The notes beneath the pieces are model-generated. The model saw only the letters and a list, made by a program, of their open reading frames with translations, was not told the origin of the DNA and did no database searches. A program made the position numbers and the translations under genes. Below are positions 1 to 12,540 of a stretch of 64,000 nt of DNA, in pieces. The stretch's first letter is position 1; each line of letters starts with the position of its first letter. The stretch comes from Emydura subglobosa (taxonomy: Eukaryota; Chordata; Testudines; Chelidae), in assembly GCA_007922225.1 (NCBI GenBank), contig ML679962.1, positions 31,541,563 to 31,605,562 on the forward strand. Direction: 5' to 3'.

Positions 1-1533
1 TAAATGATGCCAGTAGAAAACAACTGTAACTTGTGTTTTGGGGCAGGTTTTGATACTTTTTATGCATTTCCTTTTTCTCATCCTTCTCAGGAAACCAGGT
101 ATATGCCTCAAAGGTATATAAGATATTGTGGATGGAACTACACCAACATTGTCTAACTGAAACTGACAAAGATGTGTGACCTACTTTAAATTACACAGAA
201 AGTGGAGAGAGAAAACCCAGTGAGGTTTGCCACAGCCATAGCAAGGAGATATTAAAAGCTGAATTGAAAAATTACTATCCAGCATATTCTTCAAAATCAC
301 TACACTGTATTATGTTGTTTGAGATGTCAAACAGATATTACTAATTTTCTAGAAGTCTGATGTAGAGAGATTCTGAGCTCCATTGTGTGTTGCAGGTGCT
401 CATGACCTCTCAGGATCAAGCTCCATATTAGTTCTCTTTGTAAAGTAGTTGTTTCTCAATCCTTTGAAAAATTACTAAGCCCGGAAAGGCTCAAACAACT
501 AATCTCTGTGGTATATGTAAACACAGAATCAAATCATTCGAAATCATTCAGATGCAAGTGGGAAACGAGGTCTCTTTCCAAGTGAGGCTGAATCTGGAAT
601 TCGGCCTTTTTGATCTATCAAAAACTTAACTGCTGAGAAAATTACATTGTCACAGTCCAAAAAGACCCCATTTAATTGTGAGCAAATCTCATTTGTTTTA
701 CTCCAAACTCAGCTATTACTAGAGGCTCAAATTAAATTCAGAAGGCCAGATTCTACACTGATTTACACCCCATTTACTTCCATATGGTTTAATTGGCGTG
801 AGTCAGCTTACAATTTGGCCCAACATTTTGAAAGTTAGAAACATTTTTTATTAATTGGAAATTAATGTATGATTAATGACAAAGGAGTTGCATTAGAACA
901 TATCTGAGGCAGTGCATTTAGGATAGTGTTTTGGCTCTGAAAGTGTTGCATCATAAGACAAATGCAAGGAAAAAGCTGTGGTTCATTATATTATTATAAA
1001 CTCCTAACAGCCGTCTATATCAATGGTATCTTGATGCACCCCTGTAGATTCTGGGGAAATAATACGTAACATAAAGCCCTTAACCATCCTTTCTCTCCTT
1101 CTCCCATTTAAGCTAGTAGTTCTCAATAGATTTTGTTTTCCATTCATGATGGAAGTGTGCAAAGATTACTTGTGCTTTCCAGGATCTAATCTATAGGTAC
1201 TGATGGAAACGGATCTAACGGGCACTATAAGAGGTGCCAGTCTGGCTGCTTTGCATGTATGCTATCCCCACTCCTGCTTTTTACTATATTAAAAACTGAG
1301 AGAACTTTTTGGAATCATTTGTTCTATGAATTTAGGGTGAGATTTTTCCAAGGTCTGAATGACAGTTGGGGGCATAATTCCAGTTGATTTGCAATGGGAG
1401 CTTGGCACCTTACTGCTTTTTGTGTCTTTGAGATTCTTCCCCTTAGTTTCTTTTTTTTCCTTCCCCCAGGTTGTATCTGTGAATGGTTTGAGAAATCCTC
1501 ATATGTGAATTTTTCTCTCTGGATTAAAAACGA
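1..1533. other. AT-rich non-coding stretch, no gene
   Basis: No frame here resembles a protein. A weak remnant of a sauropsid palindromic repeat may lie at about 1335-1413, where text of the type 'caatgggagcttggcacct' occurs. The rest looks unique. The absence of a gene is based on short stop-rich frames and lack of recognisable motifs, so a small non-coding RNA or distal exon cannot be excluded. Confidence 0.5.
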
Positions 1534-1701
1534 GAGTCCTGTAGCACTTTAAAGACTAACCAATTTAATTTCTGCAGGCATAAGCTTTCGTGGGCTGTAA
1601 CCCACGGGCTGCAGAAATTAAATGTGTTAGTCTTTAAAGTGCTACAGGACTCTTGTTTTTGCTGTATACAGACTAACCTGGCTACCCCTCTGGAACTTTT
1701 C
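1534..1701. mobile_element. Inverted-repeat (hairpin) interspersed element
   Basis: The sequence at 1534-1560 is repeated as an exact 27-base reverse complement at 1626-1652. The match continues inward as 1562-1576 against 1609-1623 (15 bases, exact), giving arms of about 44 bases with two mismatched positions. The loop carries cataagctttcgtggg and a second small stem (cgtggg/cccacg). The right flank reads tacagactaac..ggctacccctctggaac. Its reverse complement matches the opening text of the piece at 41137-41200 (aggggtagccgtgttagtctgta). I recall this text as a very common turtle/crocodilian dispersed repeat. Whether it is a SINE or a MITE is not decidable here. This copy seems to be a head-to-head dimer or foldback form. 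Confidence 0.7.
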
Positions 1702-4700
1702 TCTCTGGATTGATTCCTACGAGTGGCATGGTGGATGACTTCAAAGAAAATATCAAAGTGACATCTTGTTTATTTTATCACTTAACATGCAAAGTTCTCA
1801 AAATCACCTCTACAAGCATTATCTTAAAGGTCCAACCCTGCAAAATGTTACTTAACTGAATAGTCCCAGTGACTTCAGTGGCATTACTTATGAGATAAAG
1901 GACAGCTCAAGCATATAGGCACTGCAGTTGTTTTTCCCCTAACCTATCCAGTATACTCATATTCTACATGCATCTTAAGAATATTTTATTATACAGTTTT
2001 TCCAGCTAGAATTCTGAGAGTTTTGTAGTAATTCTGTCCAGTAATTCCCATGCTGTTACCTTTAGTAAAATGTTCATTGTGGTTGATGTTTAACCCATTT
2101 TTGGGGGGTTTTAATTGTCCTTTTAGCTCCTATTCTTATTTTAACTGGAGATATTTAACTATACATTTTATGTGTTTAATTGAAAAGACTTAAACTTTAT
2201 AAATTATGTTACAAATCTCTGTGCCAAGCACCACATTTGTAATTAATGTTAGCATTTCTGCTAATTTAATGATGGGTATCAAAAGTTGTATATAAAGAAA
2301 ACCCGCATCTAATATTGTAGTCTCTTTAGTCCACTGGTAGGAACTTTTAATGCTATTTTATAATTGGATAAATACTCTTAGTGTTATTTAAAGAGTGTGT
2401 GATATAAATGTGGAACTAAACTTGAAACACATGAAAGATATGAAATATCTTGTATCTGATGACTTTTGTCAAGGTAAGGTCAGCATTCATGATTGCACTA
2501 CTATTTTGAGGTTTTCAATATGTGATTCTCCACAGTGCAATAATCTCCAATGTGTTGTTATGCTTCCCTGTAGAGGCTCGTCTGAAGGCAATAAGTGTGT
2601 TTGGGCAAAGAGCTCTGAGTTTGGAATTCTGTCTGCTAATGTCAGGGTTGGTCCTAACCCAAAATGCCATATCTGAACACTCCCAAACCTTGTGGGACTT
2701 CACAGCTAGGGCCCAACTCCAGTCAAGTTATTCATACATAGTACTGCAAACCTAAGTGGGGTAATTTTAATCTTATGCTAAAGTAAGTTTTTAAAGGTAA
2801 AGAGATATTTTATTGTAGCCCAAGTCTTCTCTTGCATCTCAAGATTGCACGTCTCAGAAGCAGACATCAAAGAGAATGTCCAGCGTTGTTCAGATCCAGA
2901 ATCGGATCCAGTGGTGTTCTACTGTCCTTCACAAATTCCAGATTCTCAGCTATGCATGTGCCTAATGCGTATTATGGCCAGTCTTCAGTAAGACGAGTGA
3001 GCCAGTCAGTAACTGGTATTTCAGTGCCTGGATCTGGACTGGAGAGGGCAGGAACAGACTTAGGGAGTCTTCTGTCTTTCAGAGGCGGGATTGAAGGCAA
3101 TAAAACTGTAGCATTTCAGTTCCATTTGGAGGGGAGGGGTGTCTTCTCAAAGTTCCCCAGTTTGACTTCTGCCTCAAAGGAATTCAGAAGTAGAACACAG
3201 TGGCATCTCTGGAAGTATGCCTCCTCCACAGCTCTATCCCCAACATCATCCCACTTGCCAAAGCCCTGCTCATCACATAGTCCCTAATACTCCACTACAG
3301 CCCTCTCTCCCCATCTCTCTCTCTTACTATAGGTCTGCTTCCCTCACAATAGCCTTACAACAGCAAACCCATGCACCCCAGTAGAGCACGGCTCCACTCC
3401 CCAGCCGCAGGCCCACTTCCCTCACATCTCACCCAAAGCTGAACCCAGGAGCAGGTTCCCTACAAGGGCCATGCCCTCCATTCCCTCGCTCTCTCCAGTC
3501 GCCTCATGCCAGAATCCTGCACTCACAAACTGAACTTCAACCCCGGAAAGATTAACACAACTTTCCCATAGATGCCCTTTTGTGTCAAAAGTCTGTGATC
3601 TAGTGTTACCTCCCAACCAATTCTGTGTTCAGGATTATAGCACGTTGTGGAGAACCAAATGTTTGCACGGTGCTTAGTTGTATGTTGGAAATGTAAGGGA
3701 ACTTGTTGTGGATGTGAGGAGCCTGTGGGTCCCTTTGTGTGTTATGACGTACGTATTTCAAGATGTGTGAATTGAAGTGGATGCGATTGTCCGTTGTGGC
3801 TGTAACTGCTTGTTTTCTTGATTTTCAGTGACTGAGTTGGTAGGAAAGGCACTTGAGCAACATTAATTGTCAGTTAATGAAATTTTCTTGTATGTAAATT
3901 GCATTGTTGAAGCGACTCCACAAGGTCATGTAAGGGGCATCGCTTTATCTTTTGTTTGCTACCAAACTACCCCGGCTGTGTGGGCTGGAGAGCTAGCAGA
4001 TTTGCTGGTTCTTGGAACTGAGGCTGTCCCTCTGAGCACATTAAGTGAGTCAAAGCAGCAAAGTGAGGAAGCAGACTTATTTGTAATGTGTGGGAGCAAT
4101 GGCAATAACAGACTGTGGGAAAGTCGCAAACAAAAATGCACGAGAGAAAAACAATGAGAGAGAAAGTAAATGAGTCAACAAATGGGCCTTCCAAAAAGGC
4201 ATTGCATAGACTTTCTTTCCCCTGTGGCTCCAACCCTTCTGCTGCACAAAGAGGGATATTCAGCTTTTTCATCTAGATTGGATCCATTTTTTTCCATGAC
4301 CTAAATAATCATTATTGCGTAAGTTGCCCTATCTCCTCTGGATAGTATACTCTAGGGTGACTCTTTGCTCAGGGACCAATGGTCCAGATATCCCCTTAAA
4401 ATATATAATACAGTGTGGTGATGGTTTCATTCCTTGTTGTAATAAATGGGCTGTCATGACTCTCTCATGTCTGTTTGTAAAGCCCCTAACACAACAGGCC
4501 TGCTTGTGAATAATGGCTTATATCATTATTACAAACAATAATTACAACTGATATCACTGAGAGTTCTCTTTAAAAGTTTTTGCGGTTTTGAAAGAACTAT
4601 TGTATGTATTCCCTATAAATAAAATAGGAATGCTGCTATAGCTAGTAAAAATGTTCAGAAACAGAACAAACCGTCCTTTAAAGTGTACCTTCCCAATGTA

Positions 4701-4768
4701 CATCATTCTTCCTCTCAGCCACTGCATTTTCTCATGGTTTAAACTGTAAGTTTGGCCTTTTCCCCTTT
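1702..4768. other. Non-coding stretch, no gene recognised
   Basis: Mostly unique sequence. A small palindromic-repeat remnant lies at about 1848-1905 (agtcccagtgacttcagtggcatta). From about 2830 to 3620 the composition is richer in C and T, and it contains frames of up to 151 codons on the plus strand (2832-3287). The translation of that frame has no recognisable domain, no signal peptide and no biased third-position pattern that I can see. I regard it as chance. Confidence 0.45.
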
Positions 4769-4859
4769 AGTTACACTGGTGTAAGTCTTTAGTAACTCTA
4801 CCTGAAGTTAGTGGAGTTACTCCGGATTTATACCAGTGTAAAGTAGAGCAGAATTTGGC
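4769..4859. repeat. Small palindromic sauropsid repeat (ttacactggtgtaa family)
   Basis: The left arm starts agttacactggtgtaa and includes agtaactc. The right arm reads gagttactccggatttataccagtgtaaa, so the two halves form an imperfect inverted repeat about 90 bases long. This is the pattern of an old non-autonomous DNA element that I recall as widespread in turtles, crocodilians and birds. No transposase is present and target duplications are not clear. Confidence 0.6.
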
Positions 4860-5072
4860 TTCTTGATTTTATTGCTCATTGTGTGTAAGTGAGGGCAGAA
4901 TTTTACCTCAGGGGTTGTACTTTGTATTTTCTAGGAAGCATGTAATTTAAAAAGAACCTAGTTATTTTCCTTGCATGGTGCTAAGCATTTGAAATTAAGG
5001 CATGTGGTGCTGAGAATTTGAAAGTGAGATATTTGTGAAAAGGTGTGGGCCTGAATTGTAAAATAACATGAC

Positions 5073-5172
5073 AAGCCAAATTCTGATCTCAGAGGTACTA
5101 GGATAAATCACAAGTAGCTCCACTGAGGTCAAAGGAGTTACTCCAGATTTCTACCAATAAAAGTAAGAATAG
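5073..5172. repeat. Second copy of the small palindromic repeat
   Basis: It carries the shared core ctccactga..tcaa.ggagttactccagattt and the outer word caaattctgatct. It is more decayed than the copy about 300 bases upstream. The two copies are close together but separated by unrelated sequence, so independent insertion is as likely as local duplication. Confidence 0.5.
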
Positions 5173-6640
5173 ATGGTGAAATCACATTTATATCCCCCCT
5201 TTTAATTTAAAAAATGAAAGTACATTTAAAAATTCAATGAATCTTTCTTCAGACACCTGTGGTTTTAATTCAATAAGGTGAGCGATTCTCTGACAGATAA
5301 AATATTGTCTGCACTTTTCTTCTTAGGTGATAAGATATACTCTGACTTCTTTTTTATGAGTTGTTCCAGAATGTCTGCTTTAGCAGGATTATGTTGACTT
5401 GCAAAGGACAAGAGTGTTATATTTATGCTTTTCTAACAAAGCACTATAAATCTCTTCCACATATTCTGGAAGAAGGATTACCATAAATGAGAGAACTTTG
5501 TGAAGGGGTTCAATGGAAAACTAAAAAGATACCGTTTATTATGGAAACATTCAAGTGTGCTTAACACCCCACCCGTTATGGAAATGAGTTCAGTTTAAAC
5601 AAAATTAGAATGACTCATGCTCTCTCAACCGGTAGCATCATCTGTGATATTATTTGAAGTTTGGCTAGAATGCCATAAGAAAGATAATTTCGTAGAAACT
5701 AATAAGAGTATTAAAATATATATATCCAATAAGAACCTGTGATGTAATTATACCCTCAGCCAAAAGTACATTGTATACAATATACAACTATATGCACGTA
5801 AGTCTCCTAATGAAATGCAGCCACTGAGACTTGTTCTGAGGAGATGGATTAAAAAATAATGAATACACAGTTTGGTTCAGATTTACAGAGGATTTTTAAT
5901 GGGAATTAGGTGTCTATATTGCTTAGGCCTTTTTTAAAATCACAGTGCCTATCTTCATCTTTCAGTGCCTAAATACCTTTATTAGGTATTTATCTTTTAA
6001 ACCCCACCTGGGGACACATCGTGCATTGGGTGTCCAAACGTGTAACTGAACTGTTTCATTTAGCAGTGAGCCTACCTGGTTCAATGATGGAAGAAATGAT
6101 TTAAATTCTTCCCCTCCACTGCCCCAAGTAAAGTCCAGCTATTGATTCAAGTAACAAAAATTTTTGCTCAGGCCTAGATCCAGTTCAAACGACAACCCAA
6201 AGAGACGTGCTGTACCCAATAATGAGATCAGTAGCCTTCTCTGAGTGAAATAACAATGGAGATGGCGGGGTGCTTTTTTGCCAGAGGTAAATCAGTTGTA
6301 CAAACAAAGGATTGTCAGATCCTAGCATAAAGTGGGCAGAGGATGGCAGAAACACACTGCTACCTGGAGACTGGAGCTCTGTAACACACAGCCATCTGGG
6401 TAGGATTATATGTTCATAGGCACCTCCCTTTTGCAATGAGGCTCAGAGTGGCTTTGATATGTTTTGAAGGGGGGGATCACCTTATATTTGATGTTTTGAA
6501 GGGGGGTCCGTAACAGTTGAGGTGGAGATGGTGCAGGAAGAGCAAACAAAATTCATTCATTACAGTAGAGAAGTTGGACTGAATGTACTCTCGGTTGCAC
6601 TGCTTTTGTTTCCTTTGACTGCAATGGAGTCATTCCTGAC

Positions 6641-6668
6641 GTGTGTGTGTGTGTGTGTGTATACACAC
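6641..6668. repeat. (GT)n microsatellite
   Basis: Ten uninterrupted GT units (6641-6660) are followed by at-acacac, so the tract ends in a short self-complementary GT/AC junction. This is an ordinary vertebrate dinucleotide repeat, likely polymorphic in length. Confidence 0.95.
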
Positions 6669-6825
6669 TCTACCCATAATTATGCAAACAGAGGGGAGAT
6701 GGAAGATGTATTCTGAGTTATGTGCCCTACTTTTGCAAAATTTTGTTCCTGGATTTTTGTGTGTTTATCCGTTTGATTATGAGATCTTTGCTCGTCAAAG
6801 CAGAGATAAATTTGTATTTAACTTC

Positions 6826-6852
6826 TTTATTTTATTTATTTATTTATTTATT
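6826..6852. repeat. (TTTA)n microsatellite
   Basis: About six tandem TTTA units with one TTTTA irregularity near the left end. A simple repeat, with no evidence that it is the tail of a longer retroelement. Confidence 0.9.
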
Positions 6853-7870
6853 ACTAGCATAGGTCCTAGTAAATGAAATTTTGTTGTTTGCACAGACGAG
6901 TAACACAGCTCTGGAAAAGTTATAGAGAAAGGTATAAAAGTATGTATTTCTTTCTGTTCATAATTGTTTTGCATCCTCTAGAACAAAAACAAATAAAACA
7001 CACTCCCACACAAAAAGGCAAACACAAACAAAATGCAAAAGAGTCAACCTGAAATTCAGTAAAAATTGCCCATTTATAAATTGTTTTAAGGTTTCAACCT
7101 CTATTTAATTCTGAAATGTCTTATATATCACAAGGCATTTTACAAGTTTAAACCACAAGTTAGACGTTTTAGTTGTTAGTAAGTGCTCTTTATTTACAGC
7201 AAATGCTGTATATTACATTGTATGTATCCTCCTATTTGGTACTTCCAAACTCATACCCACCTACTTTCAACACAAGCTAACTATTCCTCTTTACGGAGTG
7301 AGTGAATATTACATGATGTAAAGCTTAGCAGAATGTTGTAGACATGGAATAAATAACCTATCAACAGTCTAAGTAACTGAGCGCGTCGTAAAGCCCTTGG
7401 TTTCACAACTATTTACACGTTTCTCTAAAGCAAAATTGCTTAGTGCTAGATGGAATACTATGTGTGAAAAAATGTAAAATTGCATGTAACACTTTATGTC
7501 ACCAAGAGCTAAACATTGTAAATATAACTAAAGAATGAATTACTGTTGAAATCAGCTCTTAAGATGGTAAGAAATTTATTAGATGGGAGGTTATATTCGT
7601 GGTCAACTGAGTACATAATAAATCATAATTTCAGAATGATAATAAGGAAGCTAAGGGGAATTTGACTGAAAAAGTAATTATATTGACATTTTTAATAATG
7701 CTGTATTGGTAGGTATTAGGAACAGATGACAATGACAGTTTAAGAACAGATTAGTTTAAGGGCATGAGAGAGCATGGTGTACATTTCTTCTTAATTTTAT
7801 GTATTATACAAAGCCATATTGAAAACACAGCTGACTTTCAGATCTGCTTTTAAGCTGCTTAGAGCCAGCG

Positions 7871-7946
7871 GGACTGATTCTGCTCGCACTTATACTAATG
7901 TAAATCAGGTTTATCTCCACTGAAGTAGAATAAGATAAGAATTACA
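7871..7946. repeat. Decayed palindromic sauropsid repeat
   Basis: The words gattctgctc, cttatactaatgtaaatc and ctccactgaagtagaa match the ttacactggtgtaa-type family seen at 4769-4859, but the two arms no longer pair well. An old, degraded copy. Confidence 0.4.
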
Positions 7947-10900
7947 CATGGGAAATTTTTCCTTTATCCATCCTATTATGTCTAAACATTGTTTTAATAG
8001 TGGATGGATTCACCTGAACTCAGGAGGAAGAAAAATATGCCCCAAGAATGTGTTTTAAGAATCACTGCAACTCTGTCGAATACACACAATGGGGATAAAT
8101 GGCCCAGGAACTGTTCCATGTGGATATCTAAAAGAAACATCAGGTTGGTGAGAAAGGCACTCGGCTTATGCAGACAGAACTGTCTGAAGGCCACAAGTGC
8201 ATCTTTCCCTCTTCCTGGGCCAGCCCAGAAGGTCACAGAATACATCATGGGCCATATTACTTGTGTACTTCAGTACAGTAGCAATAATAAAACCAAAAAA
8301 TGGAATAATTAAATGATGGCTGTTTTGCTTTAGTTTACATTTTGTTTCTTTTGTTGGGTTGGTATTTTAGACACCATTATAACATGTAGTTTCCTGATAT
8401 GTGGATTTTCTTTTCTTTTATCTGATGTTTAAAGACAAACGGGTAAGAGAAAGAAAGAAAACCTCTCACTAAAACACATCATATTTGGCATTAGAGATTG
8501 TAATTGCTCCTTCTAAACTTTATTTTTTTTACCCAATGGACCATAGAAGCTCCTTTCAGAGCTGTTTTTTCTGCTGGGTAAAGTTGCATTTCGGCCCTTC
8601 AACAACTAGATTTATGACACTCCAAACCATCGCAATCTATTGTTTGAATACATATTTTTACACATAGTGCTACTACCTATGTTGTGCTTTCACAGCAAGT
8701 GTCCTCTTTCTGAAGTACTGGATTGGATGTATTTGTATAGGAGCAATTTTTCAAAGTTACAGCTGCAATGTCTCACTAAAAATAGATTTGTTAAAAAAGG
8801 CTTTCATCCAGGATCATTATTACCAGCAGGGAAAAGTACTCTGTTTTTGACATCTAAATGAGTTCCTAATCCATTCAAGTAACTCAATCCACACAACATT
8901 CTGACCTTGCAGTTGAGTATTAAAGACTTCATTAAAGTCCAGGTAAATTAAACCCATCAGCCTTCATAAAAATAATCCCTTGTTTATGAATCTGATGATG
9001 ATTATCCCTAACTGTGCTTTGACATGCATTCCTCTGTTCTAGTCCTGATTAATGTATCCTGCATGTTCAGCGTTGCCAAAGTCAATCTTGTAATTTTAGA
9101 GTTTCCTGTATCATCTTTATTTTCTCCTCTTTCTGCAAATGGACCCCAACCAAAGTGCCAGGTATGAGCGCCTCTAAACTTTGGGGAAATTCAGACTTGA
9201 CTCTGGATATGAGCTCTGTGGCTTGGGCCTTCCTCAGACAGTTTTTCAATATATCAGCCAATAGCTTCTCTTGACTTCACTAGACTATTCTGCAGTACGT
9301 CTGGCTGCTCCTTCAGAAATCTGCATTCAGAATAGTGGAGTTCTGTCAGTCTCTAGGTATGCCAATTTTTGATCATCTGTGATGGCATGGGGCTCTGGGC
9401 TTTCTTTAAAGGCAGACGGCCTTTTTCTTCAATGCATCTCTATTCATTATCCTCTTTCACCGCTGAGATCAAGTATGCATTTGTTAAGCATTGTCAGAAA
9501 TTTACCTTGTATAATACAGCACCTTTGCAGACTTTGTTCTCTATAAACAGTTCTTAGAAGAAATCCTCTGCACTAGATTGTCCCCCTTGGCTTCCATTTT
9601 TACTAGAGGGGTCACAGCTCCAAAATTTGCCTACGACTAAGTTGTTTGATCTGGGATTTTGTTTGGTCCATTGTAGAAATAGGGACAAGCTGGGTGAAAT
9701 TTAGATCTGAATCTTGGTTTGGATTCCAAGCCTCTGAAAACTTTGGTGAGTTGCCACCTGGGGATTTTGGGTTGAGCTCATTTTTAGCTCTTGTGGGTAC
9801 AACAGACTTCAGCCTCACTAGTGGCTGTGCTGACTTTGTGTGCTCAAGTAGCTATTCAAATGTGCAAAACAAGCAATTGAGTGACCAACTACCCGATTTG
9901 CATGCTCAAATCAGGATTTTGCATTTTTCAGGATTTTTCAGGATTCCGAAGGAGTACACAGACACTTGTTAGGCAGAATCTAGATCAGCGGAGGCCAGCT
10001 GAAATTTTGGCCCTTATTATCTTGGCTTCACCTCTCATGCAATGTTCCTTCCATTTTCATCTGTGATTTTCTCATTATTTTGCATTCATAGTTTCATGTT
10101 CAAACCATTCCAGCCTCAGGTGCATGGCCTTACACCTGATTACTTTCTGCATTCTGTCCACATCAGCCATTTAACACCAGATGCATTTACAGTTGTGTGG
10201 CACTTTTGACCTATAGGTGTATATGAATTTAATTTCTGAACGCTTTCACTTTTCCCTCTTTGTCCTTTTATCTCTGTCACTCTATCTGTTACTCTGTTAT
10301 CTCTATCCCTGTTTCATTTCAGGCAACATCTGTAAGAGCTTTCTGAAATTTTCAATGATTAAGTACATCTTTACTGTTTCCCATTTTAGGCCTCAGCTAA
10401 TTATGTTATAGCCACTATTGCTTATAAATGGTCTTTTATCTCTTTCATTGCCAGTCTTCATTGCCGTTGAACTACATAAAATTACAATCTTGGGTAGTTT
10501 CCTCTTTAATATATCGTGTAAGGAAACAGCACTCGAGTATTTCCACAAATGTGTAGCCTGAGTTATTCCTCCACTTACAAGTTAAAGTCCTGAACTGGTA
10601 CTAAATTGTTCTTTTCACAGACCTTTTATGATTTCTATGATCATTTCCTCCTCATGTCACCCTTTGATCAAATAGCGTAAGGCAAATTTGTACTCCATTT
10701 GTTACCTTAATTTTATTTTAGACAATGATTCTACCCACTCAGAGTTCCTTCTAGATCCTCTGTCCAAGTTATTCTCCAAATCTTCATGTGAACATCAGAC
10801 TCAACTTGTCTTTTGTCTCCTGTAATCAGCCAACTGTATTTCTCTTAATATTTAGTCCTATTGATTGTCACTCTGAATCTATCATGCCAAATTCCCTCTG

Positions 10901-11410
10901 TCACTGTGCCTTTACTTCCCGTGTTTGTTTGGTAATGCTTCTTTCATTTGCATGGAGATACCTTAGAAGCCTCAAAACCTTAGATACCTCAAAATCACTC
11001 TTCCTCTTTTTTTGTTTTGTTTAAATTTAAATTTCAGTGTGTGTGTTTTTAAACACTCCTCCCCTTTTCTCCGAGGGCCTTTGGCCACAATACCTCTTAG
11101 TTTTCTTCTTGCTCTGCTGTACTGGATTAACATTCCAGTTACTGCCAAGAGAAGTATTTGATTTCCTTCCCACTTACACTGATGTAAATTGGGAAAGACA
11201 CCATTGAAATCTATGGGTTATACCAGGTAAAACTAATGAGAGTAAGAGGAGAATCCTGCCCTAAGGCACCAACACATTTTTCTGTTGACTAGTTTATTTG
11301 CCAAAAAAAAAAAAAATGCGGTTTTGGCCAAGCTGAAATAATTTACTAATTCGACAAGAATTTGCTGAATAATTTTGGCCAAGACATTTTTTTCAGGCTA
11401 CATTCAAAGA
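7947..11410. other. Non-coding stretch, no gene recognised
   Basis: Several frames of 60-108 codons occur, for example on the plus strand at 8004-8312 and 9646-9972. Their translations show no known motif. A palindromic-repeat copy lies at about 11170-11265 (cttacactgatgtaaatt ... gttataccaggtaaaac). The remainder looks unique. A poly-A run of about 14 bases lies near 11303-11316. Confidence 0.4.
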
Positions 11411-11518
11411 GAGCCATTCATGCTGCAGCAACCCTCCCTTAAAACCTTTAGTCCACTGGCGAGGGCCACGCACTGAGGATGTGGGAGATCCACATCCCCC
11501 CTCTGCCTAATGCGGAAC

Positions 11519-11735
11519 AGGGATTGGAACTTAGATCCCTCATCTCACAAGAGAATGTCCTAATCACCCGGGTGTTTGATATTCTGGGTAGGGCTCTTTC
11601 AGTCTCTCCTCTTGAAGCTATCCCACTTTGTATGAAATACCTGAGTAGTCATTGGGCGAGCAGGTATGAGAATGGCTCAATAACCTGGTGGGTAGGGACC
11701 TCATCTGGGAGGAGGGAGACTCAAGTCCCTTCTTC
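11519..11735. repeat. Inverted pair of tRNA-like modules (SINE-derived)
   Basis: The reverse complement of 11519-11573 contains gggtgattaggac ... gggatctaagttccaatcccttg-type text. The plus strand at 11673-11735 reads tggctcaataacctggtggg ... gggagactcaagtcccttc. Each has the spacing of a degenerate RNA polymerase III A box (tggctca.) and B box (agttcaa.tccc). The two modules therefore face away from each other across about 100 bases. I recall comparable text as a common turtle dispersed repeat. It is not a functional tRNA gene, because neither half folds into a full cloverleaf by eye. Confidence 0.45.
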
Positions 11736-11839
11736 AATGACTGTTCAAGTATTCTATGCAAAGTGGAACTTCTTTAACAGGAGAGACTGAGAGAGCTCCC
11801 AGCTATCACTTCTCTCAGACAGAGACCCATATCTCTCCC

Positions 11840-12540
11840 TCGAGGCCAGGGGTCTAGACTGGCAGTGCCTCTGCACCACACTGTGATTTCCCCAGTAGGT
11901 CCCACTAGGTCCGGCACCTGTGGTTAACCTTTCTCAAGGGGCTACAGCAGGGTATGGTGGTACCAGCCAGCTTTCACAAGCAAAATCAATTTATTCGTAG
12001 GGTAAAAACATTAGAGAAAAAAATCTTAAAACCAATAACAGTTCCTATATGCATGCTAAAAGCTTACCAGAGGTCACCCCTGAGTCTTATGAGTCCAATT
12101 AAGCCAATGTCCTTCCAACCCATCTGCAAGGACTGCCCCCCCCCCCAAGTTCTTTGGCCAGACGGTCATGTCCATTGGCTGAATTTCAAAGAAGGCTCTG
12201 TATCAGTTTAAATTCAGCCTTTCTGTACCAAAAGCCATTTCTTTGTCTGTTGTTCTCTGAAAACCCAGTTCAAACCAGTATATGCAAATCTCCCCAAGGC
12301 TGGCACCTCTCTGGAGGTGTTTACAATCTGAGTGATTTCACCTTAATTACCACTCACTCTTTTTGGTTCCTGGAGGAGCTGTGGTAAAACTTCCCCCTGT
12401 GGAGCTGCGTACAATCAGTAGCCCACAGTGATCCGTAAACTATTTATGTACATAATATAATTGCACGACGTTGCAATTTCCGTCATAGCATATTTTACAT
12501 AATCTTCCACAACAAAGACGGCAGGTCATCTCAAAACAAA
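11840..12540. mobile_element. Retroelement-like dispersed repeat, orientation uncertain
   Basis: This block is more GC-rich than its flanks. Its text (aaccagctttcacaagcaaa-type words, a poly-C run near 12138, ccacagtgatccgtaaac, acaatcttccacaacaaag) matches what I remember of a long turtle repeat probably derived from an LTR retroelement. No reading frame with gag, protease or RT motifs is visible, so only a non-coding part is present. Family assignment rests on recall and needs a library search. Confidence 0.35.

Larger units (their letters stand above)
5173..7870. other. AT-rich non-coding stretch with microsatellites
   Basis: No gene is recognised. It contains a probable short repeat remnant at 5905-5960 (aattaggtgtctatattgcttagg), a near-duplicate of the word gttttgaaggggggg-type text at about 6460-6475 and 6492-6507, a GT microsatellite and a TTTA microsatellite listed separately. 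From about 7030 to 7700 the DNA is AT-rich, without visible repeats. Confidence 0.45.

Noticed and set aside
2832..3287. 151-codon plus-strand frame as a gene
   Set aside because: Ser/Arg/Leu-rich translation without domains; local CT-rich composition reduces stops by chance.
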